From assembly GCF_016862515.1 (NCBI RefSeq), contig NZ_BONC01000031.1, forward strand, positions 1-64,000: a stretch of 64,000 nucleotides of DNA, given 5' to 3'. The notes beneath the pieces were generated by a model, which was given only the letters and a program-made list of their open reading frames with translations, ran no database searches and was not told the DNA's origin. Shown in pieces: positions 41,551 through 50,139 of this stretch. The translations under genes were made by a program, and so were the position numbers. Origin of the DNA: Asanoa iriomotensis (lineage in GTDB: Bacteria; Actinomycetota; Actinomycetes; Mycobacteriales; Micromonosporaceae). Within the stretch, counting starts at the first letter, position 1; each line of letters opens with the position of its first letter.

Positions 41551-42657
41551 GTGCGGACGACACCTCCGGAGCTGCTGGTCGGGACCCCTGGACGGTACGC
41601 GCGGGAGGTGTTCCACAACCGGCACCCCACGCTGATCGAGCGGGTCGGTGCGGCGCATCCGTATGCGGCGGCACAGCGGGCGGCGCTGGGCGCGCTGCTC
41701 GACGAGTCGCTGACGGGCGTGATCGGCCGGCTGCCCGACGACGCGCCGGACCTCGCCGACTGGGACGCCTGGGATCGTGGGCACTTCGGCCGCCCGTGGG
41801 CGGACGCGCCGTTCCTGTGGGCGGAGAGCTACTTCTACCGGCGGATCCTGGACGCCGTCGACTACTTCCGGCCCGGTCCGTGGCAGGGCGTCGACCCGTT
41901 CCGCCCGATGAAGGACGCGGAACTGGTCGACCCGGACCTCGACCGGGATTTCGCCTGGGTGGCGGACCTGCCGGCCGAGCCGACGGACGCGGGGCTCGCC
42001 ACGGTGGTGCAGGCCGCGGTGTTCGGCAACCGGGTCGACCTCAGCTTCCGGATGCAGGAGCCTCTTGACCCCACCGCGCCGGACGAGCTGCTGGTCGACC
42101 GGACCGCGTTCCTCGCGGACGCGTTGGCCGAGCCGGGTCCGGTGTGCATCGTCGCGGACAACGGCGGCCGCGAGATCATGGCCGACCTGGTGCTGGCGGG
42201 GTGGCTGCTCGACACCGGGCTCGCGGACCGGGTCACGCTGCACGTGAAACCCGCACCCTACTACGTCTCCGACGCGGTGGCGTCCGATGTGGATGCCGCT
42301 CGCGCGCGCCTCGGGCGGGCGGCGGATCCGCGCATCGCCGTGCGTACACACGCGTTCTGGTGCGCACCGCTCGACTTCCACGACCTGCCCGCGGACCTCG
42401 GTGCCGACCTGCGCGGGCACCGGGTGGTCGTCGTCAAGGGCGACCTCAACTACCGGCGGTTGGTCGGCGACCGCGACTGGGACCCGGCGACGCCGTTCGC
42501 GGACGCGGCCGCCGACCTCGGCGTGCCGGTCGTGGCGCTACGCACCTGCAAGTCGGAGGTGGTGGTCGGGCTCGACCGGGCCACCGTCGAGCGGATGGAC
42601 GCCGCCGAGCCGCGGTGGCGGGTCAGTGGGCGGCACGGCCTGGTGCAGGCGCGCTGA
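41551..42657 (+). CDS. DUF89 / ARMT1-like damage-control phosphatase
   Basis: The 368-aa protein belongs to the DUF89 metal-dependent phosphatases, which remove phosphate from harmful metabolites. The metal-binding Asp is in VCIVADNGGREIMADLVLAG (about residue 205), and RVVVVKGDLNYRRLVGDRDW near residue 300 holds the other active-site block. The N-terminal helical region (FLWAESYFYRRILDAVDYFR) matches ARMT1-type members. GTG at 41551 lies 15 bases after the palindrome. The 3' end overlaps the transglutaminase gene by 35 bases. Confidence 0.86.
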   Translation: MRTTPPELLVGTPGRYAREVFHNRHPTLIERVGAAHPYAAAQRAALGALLDESLTGVIGRLPDDAPDLADWDAWDRGHFGRPWADAPFLWAESYFYRRILDAVDYFRPGPWQGVDPFRPMKDAELVDPDLDRDFAWVADLPAEPTDAGLATVVQAAVFGNRVDLSFRMQEPLDPTAPDELLVDRTAFLADALAEPGPVCIVADNGGREIMADLVLAGWLLDTGLADRVTLHVKPAPYYVSDAVASDVDAARARLGRAADPRIAVRTHAFWCAPLDFHDLPADLGADLRGHRVVVVKGDLNYRRLVGDRDWDPATPFADAAADLGVPVVALRTCKSEVVVGLDRATVERMDAAEPRWRVSGRHGLVQAR

Positions 42658-43531
42658 CCCGGGTGGCCAGGTCGACCACGAACGTCTCGCCGGTCGGCGA
42701 CAGGCAGGTCACGTGGCCGCGCGGGTTGAGCCGGTCGTCGGCGGCGTAGCGGCGGGCCAGTTCGGCCTCGGCGGCCTCATCGCCGGCGTCGGCGGCCAGC
42801 AACAGTGCGGCGATCTCGTCGGCGAGTTTTGCGCCGCCCTCGTCGATGCTGTCGGACATGTCGCCCCAGACGTCCCACAGGAGGACCTCGTCGCCATAGC
42901 GGGCGGCCAGTTCGCCGATCACGTACCCATGGATGAACCAGTCGCCGCGCAGCGGCATCGACGGGTCCACGCCGTAGGTCGCCGGGTCGATCTCGCCGCG
43001 CCGGTAGGCGGTCCACACCGCGGCGGCGGTCGCGAAGGGTGCGTTGACGTCCTCGGGACGGGGCATGTCGTCGGGGTCGAACGGCCAGTCGCCGGGGCCG
43101 ATCTGCGGGTCCGCGAGCACCCAGCGGTCGCCGTCCCAGTAGTCGGCGACCACGTGGTCGTGGTGCCAGCCGGGCACGAAGAAGTAGTCGGCGAAGCCGA
43201 TCCGGATGCGGGCCGGGACGCCCTGGTGTCGCAGCATCGCGACGGCGAGCAGCGAGAAGTCGCGGCAGCAGCCACCGACGCGGCTCTCGGGGGCGCGCGG
43301 CTGGTCGAGCGGCGCGTCGTGCCGGCTCTGGTCGGTGGCCAGCAGGCGGTCGATCCAGCGGTGGTTGACGTCGTCCGCGTGGTCGGCGGGCAACCGCACC
43401 CGGGGGTCGCGGTAGTGGGTGATCACGTTGCGCACCACCGCGGCCAGCTCGCGCGGGTCGGTGGGCAGCTTGTCGAAGAGGTGCGCGTAGGCCCCGGGGT
43501 CGCTGAAGGCGGTCTGCCGGGTGTTGTTCAT
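42623..43531 (-). CDS. Transglutaminase-like cysteine protein
   Basis: The 302-aa protein has the transglutaminase catalytic triad: Cys in RVGGCCRDFSLLAVAMLR (about residue 87), His in GWHHDHVVADYWDGDRWV and Asp in LADPQIGPGDWP. No signal peptide or membrane helix is seen, so it works in the cytoplasm as a peptidase- or amidase-like enzyme. The ATG overlaps the MerR stop by 4 bases (ATGA). It likely follows MerR control. The substrate is unknown. Confidence 0.84.
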   Translation of the reverse strand: MNNTRQTAFSDPGAYAHLFDKLPTDPRELAAVVRNVITHYRDPRVRLPADHADDVNHRWIDRLLATDQSRHDAPLDQPRAPESRVGGCCRDFSLLAVAMLRHQGVPARIRIGFADYFFVPGWHHDHVVADYWDGDRWVLADPQIGPGDWPFDPDDMPRPEDVNAPFATAAAVWTAYRRGEIDPATYGVDPSMPLRGDWFIHGYVIGELAARYGDEVLLWDVWGDMSDSIDEGGAKLADEIAALLLAADAGDEAAEAELARRYAADDRLNPRGHVTCLSPTGETFVVDLATRVSAPAPGRAAH

Positions 43532-44376
43532 CGAAGCTCACTCTCCATTGTGGTCGTCCTGACGGGAACCGCCACGTGTACGAACGGGTCGTCGTCGCCG
43601 ATGTCGCACCATTCGGCGAAGTAGATCTCGCGCGGTGCGCCCGTCACCGGCAGGGCGGCGGCGCGCACGTGGTCCTGGACGTCGTCGTACGCGAGCATGA
43701 TCTTGGGATAGAAACAGTCGCCGCGTGGGACCGTGACGGCGGCCATGGTCTGCGCCGGCTCGACCCGGATGGCGATGTCGCGGGCAGGTTCGACGGTGCC
43801 GGTGAACGGGAGTCCGATCTCGACAGTCGCCTCACTGTCGGGCGTGACGTGGCCGTGGAACAGGATCCAGCGCTCGCCGAGCGGTTGTGCTTGGGCTGCA
43901 CGCAGATGTGCACCGATCTCGGCGGCGCACGCGAGGGTGGTCGGCACCAAGGATTGCTGGTCGCAGTCGCGGGTGATGCAGGCGACCTTGGTCTCGGACC
44001 GGTCGAGCAGGGTCACCGGGTAGGGGATGCGGGGCGGGCCACCCTGGGTGAGTTGTTGCCGCAGGTATTCCACGCTGCCCCGGCGCGAGTTGACCTGCGC
44101 CTCCTGTGCCTGCCACCAGCGTTCGAGCCGGATCGCGGCCTCGGTGTCGTCGCCGGCGAGCACCTCGGCGACCACGGCGAGCGGCATGTCGAGTTGGCGC
44201 AGCAGGCTGATCCGGCGAGCGCGTTCGACCTGCTCGGTGCTGTAGCGTCGATAGCCCGTGGCCGGGTCGACGTTCGCTGGTCGGAGCAGACCGGACACTT
44301 CATACAGTCGCAGGGCCTTTGCTGACAAACCTGTCCGCCGGCCGAACTCACCGATGGTCAGCTCACGCACGTCCAT
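43528..44376 (-). CDS. MerR-family regulator with GyrI-like effector domain
   Basis: The 282-aa protein has a MerR HTH at residues 5-75 (LTIGEFGRRTGLSAKALRLY, then GYRRYSTEQVERARRISLLR). A coiled coil follows, and a GyrI/BltR-like ligand domain starts near residue 125 (KVACITRDCDQQSLVPTTL, then FYPKIMLAYDDVQDHVRAA). Such proteins sense hydrophobic drugs. A dyad (44391-44411) lies in its promoter. It overlaps the transglutaminase gene downstream. Confidence 0.9.
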   Translation of the reverse strand: MDVRELTIGEFGRRTGLSAKALRLYEVSGLLRPANVDPATGYRRYSTEQVERARRISLLRQLDMPLAVVAEVLAGDDTEAAIRLERWWQAQEAQVNSRRGSVEYLRQQLTQGGPPRIPYPVTLLDRSETKVACITRDCDQQSLVPTTLACAAEIGAHLRAAQAQPLGERWILFHGHVTPDSEATVEIGLPFTGTVEPARDIAIRVEPAQTMAAVTVPRGDCFYPKIMLAYDDVQDHVRAAALPVTGAPREIYFAEWCDIGDDDPFVHVAVPVRTTTMESELR

Positions 44377-44390
44377 GAGAACAAGTCTTC

Positions 44391-44411
44391 ACCTTGCCCA
44401 AGGGTCAAGGT
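44391..44411 (-). promoter_or_regulatory. MerR-type dyad in the merR promoter
   Basis: ACCTTG-CCCAAGGGT-CAAGGT has perfect 6-bp outer arms and nearly complementary inner bases. It ends 14 bases upstream of the MerR start. On the minus strand TTGACC and the dyad overlap, as in MerR promoters with long spacers. Confidence 0.65.
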
Positions 44412-44475
44412 AAAGAGCGCAACGCATTGGGTATCAGGATGCGTCTCTCTAGATAAGCGACCGGGAGGACGCCGC

Positions 44476-45627
44476 ATGCCGCCCGACAATCCCCCCAAGT
44501 CCGAATCCGCTACCGATACCTCTCCGAAGAGCCGACTCTCGTCCATCCCTCGCTGGGCCCGGGTCTGTGTGATCGTCGGTGCGATCCTGATGGTCGCGAG
44601 CGGCGGCCTGATCGTCACGTCGCAGGCGCTGCTGGCCCGCTACGAGGGCGCGGTCACCACCGAGGACCTGTTCGGCGAGGGCAACGAGGTCGAGCCCGAG
44701 AGCGACATCAAGGGCCCGCTCAACATCCTGCTGGTCGGCATCGACCCGCGCGAGGAGACCCAGCTGCCGCTGGCCGACTCCATCATGATCATGCATGTTC
44801 CGGACGGGCTCGACCGTGGCTACCTGTTCTCGCTGCCGCGCGACCTGGTGGTCGACATTCCGGCATTCCCGAAATCGGGCTACAAGGGCGGCGAGGACAA
44901 GCTCAACGCCGCGATGGCCCGGGGCAGCCAGGTCCCCGGCGGAGGCAAGCCCGACCGGGCCAAGGGATTCGAGTTGCTGTCGAAGACGGTGAGCGCGTAC
45001 ACGGGGATCGAGCGGTTCGACGCCGGTGCCATCGTCAACTTCAGCGGCTTCAAGAAGATCGTCGACGCGATGGGCGGCGTCACGATGACGGTCGACCAGG
45101 ACGTCGTCTACTCGGAGCACATGACGCCCGAGGGGAAGCACCGGCCCAACAACGGGTGCGGGTGTGAGCATCCTTATTACGGGCCGCGCGCCAAGTACGT
45201 GAAGGGCACGCACAAGTTCAACGGGTGGCAGGCGCTGGACTACGTGCGGCAGCGTTACGGCGTCAAGGACGGCGACTATGGCCGGCAGCGGCACCAGCAG
45301 CAGTTCGTGAAGGCGATGGCCCAGCAGGCACTTAGTAAGGATGTGCTGACGGATTTCCCCAAGCTCGACCGGGTGATCCGGGCGGCGGGGGAGTCGCTGG
45401 TGTTCAACGGGCGGGGGCACAGCGTGGCCGAGTTCGCCTTGGCGCTGCGCCACATGCGCGAGGACTCGATCACAATGATCAAACTGAAGGGCGGCACGGT
45501 ACGCAACTCGAGCGGCTCGTACGCCGGCGAGGCCCTGCAGCCGGAGGCGAAGCAGTTCTTCGCGGCGATCAAGGCGGGCACGGCCGACGCGTACATCGCC
45601 GCGCATCCGGAGATGGTCAACAGGTAG
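44476..45627 (+). CDS. LytR-CpsA-Psr (LCP) cell-wall ligase
   Basis: The 383-aa protein attaches anionic polymers to peptidoglycan. After a cytoplasmic tail, one membrane helix (VCVIVGAILMVASGGLIVTS, about 32-51) anchors it. The outer LCP domain holds LNILLVGIDPREETQLPLAD (the first Asp/Arg cluster), LFSLPRDLVVDIPAF and ALDYVRQRYGVKDGDYGRQR, where pyrophosphate-binding arginines sit. A CGC motif in NNGCGCEHPYYG is unusual but could form a disulfide. GGAGGA precedes the ATG by 8 bases. Confidence 0.92.
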   Translation: MPPDNPPKSESATDTSPKSRLSSIPRWARVCVIVGAILMVASGGLIVTSQALLARYEGAVTTEDLFGEGNEVEPESDIKGPLNILLVGIDPREETQLPLADSIMIMHVPDGLDRGYLFSLPRDLVVDIPAFPKSGYKGGEDKLNAAMARGSQVPGGGKPDRAKGFELLSKTVSAYTGIERFDAGAIVNFSGFKKIVDAMGGVTMTVDQDVVYSEHMTPEGKHRPNNGCGCEHPYYGPRAKYVKGTHKFNGWQALDYVRQRYGVKDGDYGRQRHQQQFVKAMAQQALSKDVLTDFPKLDRVIRAAGESLVFNGRGHSVAEFALALRHMREDSITMIKLKGGTVRNSSGSYAGEALQPEAKQFFAAIKAGTADAYIAAHPEMVNR

Positions 45628-45637
45628 CGTTCCCGGA

Positions 45638-46300
45638 ATGTCGGAGAGCCGGATCCGGGACACGTACGACACGGTCGCCTCGGCTTATGACGCGGCATTG
45701 CGGTCCGAACTCGCGGCGAAGCCGGTCGACCGGGCGCTGCTCGACGCGCTGCTCGAGCTGTGCCCAGGTCTCGTCGCCGACGTGGGCTGCGGCCCCGGGC
45801 ACGTGACGCGCTATCTGGCCGCGCGCCACCGGGCGGTCGTCGGCATCGACCTGTCGCCGGCGATGGTGGAGATCGCCCGGTCGGCGGCGCCGGAGCTGAG
45901 CTTCGAGGTGGGCTCGATGCTCGACCTGCCGGTGGCTTCCGGTTCGTGGTCGGGGATCGTCGCGTTCTACTCGATCATCCACCTGGACGCGGCGTCACGG
46001 GCGCGGGCTTTCGGGGAGTTCGCCCGCGTGTTGACGCCGGGCGGGTGGGTGCTGGTGTCGTTCCACGTGTCCGCGGCCGACCAGCCGCCCGGCAGCGCGC
46101 ATCACTTGAGTGAGTGGTTCGGGTCGTCGGTGGACCTGGACGCTTACTACCTGGACCCGGCGTCGGTCACCGCGGACCTGGAGTCGGCCGGCTTCTCGAT
46201 CGCGGCCACGACCCTGCGCGAGCCGATCGCCGGCGCCGAGTTCCCCAGCCGGCGGTGTTACCTGTTGGCCCAAGCCTCTGCGGCTCAAGGCACGCCGTAG
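45638..46300 (+). CDS. Class I SAM-dependent methyltransferase
   Basis: The 220-aa protein has the Methyltransf_25/11 pattern. RDTYDTVASAYDAAL begins it, LVADVGCGPGHVTRYLAARH is motif I, VVGIDLSPAMVEIAR motif II, and IVAFYSIIHLDAASRARAFG and LTPGGWVLVSFH complete it. The TAGCGT -10 element includes the stop codon of the LCP gene and sits 7 bases before the ATG, so it can be transcribed alone. The substrate is unknown. Confidence 0.9.
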   Translation: MSESRIRDTYDTVASAYDAALRSELAAKPVDRALLDALLELCPGLVADVGCGPGHVTRYLAARHRAVVGIDLSPAMVEIARSAAPELSFEVGSMLDLPVASGSWSGIVAFYSIIHLDAASRARAFGEFARVLTPGGWVLVSFHVSAADQPPGSAHHLSEWFGSSVDLDAYYLDPASVTADLESAGFSIAATTLREPIAGAEFPSRRCYLLAQASAAQGTP

Positions 46301-46596
46301 AGCCGGTTGAGGTCGAGCAGATGGTGGCCTACTACGGAGTTGTCGACCACGTCGAGCACGAGCACCAGGAACACGTTGGGTGTCTCGCTTCGCACGAGGA
46401 CGTGCTCGTAGGCGCTTGCGGGCATCCGCCAGGCGTAAGGAACCGCTCCGGCCGAGAAGTCGTGACCACCGAAGTCCTCGGGCGGAATGGCCTCGAAGTA
46501 AGGCCAGAAGTCGAACGGCGGCTCCTCGTCCGGGTCGACTCTGACCGGATGCGGCGCCATCGTGGCTTTGTATCGGTCCTCGGTGAGCTTCGGCAT
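46285..46596 (-). CDS. Hypothetical protein (103 aa)
   Basis: The frame encodes an acidic, aromatic protein (RVDPDEEPPFDFWPYFEAIP, then VFLVLVLDVVDNSVVGHHLL). The strand pattern looks real but I do not recognise a family. ATG 46596 is my choice; the frame extends back to 46701 with an unlikely basic stretch. The C-terminus overlaps the methyltransferase gene by 16 bases. No ribosome site is obvious. Confidence 0.5.
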   Translation of the reverse strand: MPKLTEDRYKATMAPHPVRVDPDEEPPFDFWPYFEAIPPEDFGGHDFSAGAVPYAWRMPASAYEHVLVRSETPNVFLVLVLDVVDNSVVGHHLLDLNRLYGVP

Positions 46597-46904
46597 CGGA
46601 TCAGGATGGCAAGCCAGGCCGGCTGACGCGAGGCAAGCTCGGATGCCGCGCTTGTCCGGCAGGCCGGCCGCCTTTCTCGCACGGGGTGGTGCTTTGGGCA
46701 TGTGCTCGACGGAGCACAGGCGGATGAGCGTCAGTGGTCGCCCTTTGCAGCCGAGCTCTATGGCGTCGCCGAGGCGCTTCCGCGGCGCGGCGGCCGTGGT
46801 CCCGATTTTTGTCGATCAACGTGGTGATGGTCCGGGATATCCCTCGGGACGCCGCCTGGCGGAGGCTGGGTCGTCGCGGGGCGCGTTGATCGGCAAGGCG
46901 GGCG
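46597..46904. other. Gene-free stretch
   Basis: No credible gene is seen here. A separated inverted repeat, GATCAACG near 46814 and CGTTGATC near 46883, spans the middle. It could be a weak hairpin or remnant end, but nothing further supports it. Confidence 0.5.
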
Positions 46905-48062
46905 CTAGGCAAGGCGGACCCTCAGCGACGGCAGGCGCCAGGTGGCGGGGTCGGGGATTCTGTCGGTCTTGGCGGCCACCGTCAGGTTCGGGTGGCGGTT
47001 GAAGAGTGCGGTCAGTGCCACCTCGGTTTGGACGCGGGCCAGCGGTGCGCCGAGGCAGAAGTGGGCGCCGTGGGCGAAGCTCAGGTTGTTGTTGGGCGTG
47101 CGGTGCACGTCGAAGCGGTCTGGTTCGGTGAAGGCTCTGGGGTCTCGGTTGGCGGCGGCCAGCACGGCGGTGACCGGCTCGCCCTTGTGGATCCGCTCGC
47201 CGCACAGGTCGACGTCCTCGCGGGCCTGGCGGGGGATGGTCAGCAGTTGCGGGCCGCACCAGCGGAGGAGTTCCTCGACGGTGCCGGGGGCCTGGCCGGT
47301 GCGGAACGCGGTGAGTTGGTCGGGGTGGTCCAGCAGGGTCGGGATCGCGTTGACGATCAGGTTGGTCGGGGTCTGGCCGGCGAGCACGAGGTGCCAGACG
47401 AAGGTGATCAGTTCGGCGTCGGTGAGGCCGTCGGCTTCGAGGAGTTGGCTGAGCACGTCCGCGCCCGGCGATGTCCGGCGGCGGGCCACCGTCGTGCGTG
47501 CGCCCTCGATGATCGCCGGGATCGCGTTGGCGAAGGCTTTGCCGTGGCCGGCCGCGACGGCGGCGCCGTAGACGTGCCACTGTGGACGGTCCTCGGCCGG
47601 CACGCCGACCAGCTCGCAGATCACCTCCATCGGCAGCGGTGTGGCGAAGTGCCGCAGCAGGTCGACGGTGCCGTCCGGGTCCGCGGCGCGGTCGAGTCCG
47701 TCGAGCAGTGAGTCGACGATGGCTTCCACCCGCGGACGCAGGTCGGCGGCGCGGCGGGCGCTGAACCCCGGCGTCACCAGGCGGCGCAGGCGGGCGTGCT
47801 CGTCGCCGTCCATGTGCTGCATGGTGCGCAGGTAGGGCAGGCAGTGGGCAGGCACGTCGAGGCGCTGGAAGCTGTCGTCGCCGAGGGCGAACCGGTGGTC
47901 GGCCAGCATGGCCCGCGCCTCGGCGTGCCGGGTCACCGCCCACATGGTTCCGAAGCCGGGTGCCACCAAGGCGACCACGGGTGCCTGCTCGCGGGCGTGC
48001 GCGTACCCGGTGAAGGGGTCTCGCAGTAGTTCCGGATCGCTGAGCGTGAGCTCGAAGGCCAC
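46905..48062 (-). CDS. Cytochrome P450 with atypical I-helix
   Basis: The 385-aa P450 resembles bacterial CYP105/107-like enzymes in size and order. The haem ligand is Cys336 in FAHGAHFCLGAPLAR and the K-helix ExxR is E264-R267. The I-helix reads VLAGQTPTNLI (A228-T233). Most P450s have AG-x-E/D-T here; this one has Thr-Pro in place of the acid-alcohol pair that protonates bound oxygen. GAGGTGGAGA precedes the GTG start. It is divergent from a TetR-fusion gene, with a palindrome in the gap. No ferredoxin gene is nearby. Its substrate is unknown. Confidence 0.92.
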   Translation of the reverse strand: MAFELTLSDPELLRDPFTGYAHAREQAPVVALVAPGFGTMWAVTRHAEARAMLADHRFALGDDSFQRLDVPAHCLPYLRTMQHMDGDEHARLRRLVTPGFSARRAADLRPRVEAIVDSLLDGLDRAADPDGTVDLLRHFATPLPMEVICELVGVPAEDRPQWHVYGAAVAAGHGKAFANAIPAIIEGARTTVARRRTSPGADVLSQLLEADGLTDAELITFVWHLVLAGQTPTNLIVNAIPTLLDHPDQLTAFRTGQAPGTVEELLRWCGPQLLTIPRQAREDVDLCGERIHKGEPVTAVLAAANRDPRAFTEPDRFDVHRTPNNNLSFAHGAHFCLGAPLARVQTEVALTALFNRHPNLTVAAKTDRIPDPATWRLPSLRVRLA

Positions 48063-48086
48063 TCTCCACCTCGCTGGATGTTAATA

Positions 48087-48107
48087 TCAGATGTTCTCAT
48101 CATCTGA
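48087..48107. promoter_or_regulatory. Probable TetR operator between P450 and TetR-fusion genes
   Basis: TCAGATG-n7-CATCTGA is a perfect 7-bp inverted repeat. On the P450 side it touches a TATTAA -10-like box, so bound repressor would block the P450 promoter. Confidence 0.65.
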
Positions 48108-48186
48108 ATGGTGGCGATATCTTGACACGGACATCCACCGCGACGCCACCCCCGGCGCCGCGCCGGGAGGCGACGGGAGACACGGC

Positions 48187-49236
48187 ATGGCCAGGCTCAG
48201 CCGAGCCGAGGCGCAACAGCGCACGCGGGAGAAGGTGCTGGCCGCGGCCCGCACGGAGTTCCTGGAACGCGGCTACCGGGCGACCAAGATCGACGCGATC
48301 GCGGAGCGGGCCGAGCTCACCCGGGGCGCGGTCTACTCGAACTTCCCGAGCAAGCGCGCGCTCTATTTCGCGGTGCTGGGGGCGGCCGCGATGACGGACG
48401 CCCCGGACGCCGAGCCGACTGCGACGTCGCCGCGCGAGGCCCTCGCCGAGTTCGCCCGCGCGTGGACCGCACGGTTGCCACTGTGGACCGACGACGACCG
48501 TTCCCCGTCGCGGTTGGGCGTGGACCTGCTGCCGGAGATCATGGCCGACGAGCGCACCCGCTGGCCGTACGCGCAGCTGATGAAGCTCAATGCCCTGCTG
48601 CTGGGCCTGGCCCTGGAGAACCTGGCGTTCGCCCACCTGCGCACCCGCACCGGCCGCCGGGTCCGCATCGCGGAGAGCGCACTGACCACATTGCACGGAG
48701 CGACCCAGTTGGCCGCCGCGGCACCGGGTTTCGTGGAACCGTTCGACGTGGTCCGGTCCTGCGCCCAACTCGCGGACCTGGACCTCGACGACGCGTGGCT
48801 CCCACCACACCTGCCGTACGCGGTGCGACCCCGCCCGGTCGACGAGCGCTGGTCGCCGCCGCCCGGCGGCCCGTCCGGTGGTGTGGTCGCCATTCTGGGC
48901 CTGCACCGCCTGGGCGCGGTGGAGGAGGCGGTCCGCGCGACCCCGCCGGGCACGGACGTGACACTGGTCCTGGTCAGCAGCGACCCGGGGGAACTGTCGG
49001 CCCTGGCCCGCCTGGCACTGGCCGAGGTGGAAACGTGCCTGCGGGCCGCCTTCCCACCCACGGCGCTGCCGCGACTGGCGGTGCTGCACGACGACACGGG
49101 CGCACTGGCCGCGGCGGCCGGCGTGCCGGCGGTCAGCGACGCGACGGAAGCGGCGATCCTGATCCGCGACGGCCGCATAGTCGCCCGCGCGGAGGGGTTC
49201 GGAGCGTGCCACGCCGCGGCCACCGCGGCGACGTGA
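48187..49236 (+). CDS. TetR-family regulator with a C-terminal thioredoxin-fold-like domain
   Basis: The 349-aa protein is far longer than common TetR proteins (about 190-220). The HTH is at residues 10-55 (VLAAARTEFLERGYRATKID, then AELTRGAVYSNFPSKRALYF). A normal TetR ligand domain reaches about 200. The remaining 130 residues have an alternating pattern (GGVVAILGLHRLGAVEEAV, TDVTLVLVSSDPGELSALAR, PRLAVLHDDTGALAAAAGVP, AAILIRDGRIVARAEG) resembling the AhpC/TlpA thioredoxin fold without its CxxC. Cysteines occur at VETCLRAAF and GFGACHAA. It is divergent from the P450. Confidence 0.82.
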   Translation: MARLSRAEAQQRTREKVLAAARTEFLERGYRATKIDAIAERAELTRGAVYSNFPSKRALYFAVLGAAAMTDAPDAEPTATSPREALAEFARAWTARLPLWTDDDRSPSRLGVDLLPEIMADERTRWPYAQLMKLNALLLGLALENLAFAHLRTRTGRRVRIAESALTTLHGATQLAAAAPGFVEPFDVVRSCAQLADLDLDDAWLPPHLPYAVRPRPVDERWSPPPGGPSGGVVAILGLHRLGAVEEAVRATPPGTDVTLVLVSSDPGELSALARLALAEVETCLRAAFPPTALPRLAVLHDDTGALAAAAGVPAVSDATEAAILIRDGRIVARAEGFGACHAAATAAT

Positions 49237-49304
49237 GCGACGGCGGGCAGGAAGCGGAGGAGGAGTCGGCGGACGGCACGCGCGATGCCGCAGAATGATG
49301 TGGT

Positions 49305-50123
49305 GTGCGCACACTTCCGCGGGTCGTGCTCGCGCTGGCGGTGGTCGGCGCGCTGCTGCTCGTCACGGTGTGGCTGGTGCAACGCCGGCTGATCTACTTT
49401 CCTGACCGGTCGGCGGTGGGCCCAGCAGCCGGCGCGGTGGTGGGCGGCCGGGACCTGCTTCTGCGTACGAGCGACGGCTTGACCCTCGGCGCCTGGCTCG
49501 TGCCGCCGTCCGGGGTGGAAGACCGGCGGGCCGCCGTGCTCGTCGCGCCCGGCAACGCCGGCAACCGGCAGCACCGGGTCCCGCTCGCGGTCGCGTTGGC
49601 CGCGGAGGGGTTCACGGTGTTGCTGTTCGACTACCGCGGCTACGGCGGGAACCCTGGCAGCCCGACCGAGGACGGGTTGGCCCGGGACGTGCGCGCGGCC
49701 CGGGAAGCCCTGCTCGACCAGCCCGGCGTCACCGCGGACCGGGTCGTCTATCTGGGTGAGAGCCTCGGCGCGGCGGTGGTCACCGAGCTCGCCACCGAGC
49801 ACCCGCCCGCCGGCCTGGTGTTGCGGTCGCCCTTCAGCGACCTGGCCGCCGTGGGGAGCGCGCACTACCCGTGGCTGCCGGTGCGTCTCCTGCTGAAGGA
49901 TCGGTTCCCGGTGGCGGACCGGATCGCCCACGTGGACGCGCCGACGGTCGTGGTCCTCGGCACGGCGGACACGATCGTGCCGCCCGAGCAGAGCCGCACG
50001 GTCGCTGACCGCGCCGCCCGCCTGACGCGGGTCGTCACCGTCGACGGCGCGGACCACAACGACCCGTCCCTGGTGGCCGGTGATGCGGTCGTACGCGCCG
50101 TCGTCGAGGTGACGCCCGTGTAA
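49305..50123 (+). CDS. Membrane-anchored alpha/beta hydrolase (BEM46/YqkD-like)
   Basis: The 272-aa protein has an N-terminal membrane helix (VVLALAVVGALLLVTVWLVQ). It is followed by the family opening RRLIYFPDRS, then FTVLLFDYRGYGGNPGSPTE, the nucleophile elbow VVYLGESLGAAVVTELA, the acid in VVLGTADTIVPPEQ and the His in VDGADHNDP. The catalytic triad is complete. The GTG start at 49305 is the first possible. The active domain is probably cytoplasmic or external at the membrane; its substrate is unknown. Confidence 0.88.
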   Translation: MRTLPRVVLALAVVGALLLVTVWLVQRRLIYFPDRSAVGPAAGAVVGGRDLLLRTSDGLTLGAWLVPPSGVEDRRAAVLVAPGNAGNRQHRVPLAVALAAEGFTVLLFDYRGYGGNPGSPTEDGLARDVRAAREALLDQPGVTADRVVYLGESLGAAVVTELATEHPPAGLVLRSPFSDLAAVGSAHYPWLPVRLLLKDRFPVADRIAHVDAPTVVVLGTADTIVPPEQSRTVADRAARLTRVVTVDGADHNDPSLVAGDAVVRAVVEVTPV

Positions 50124-50139
50124 CTCATGCGCGTCGTGC

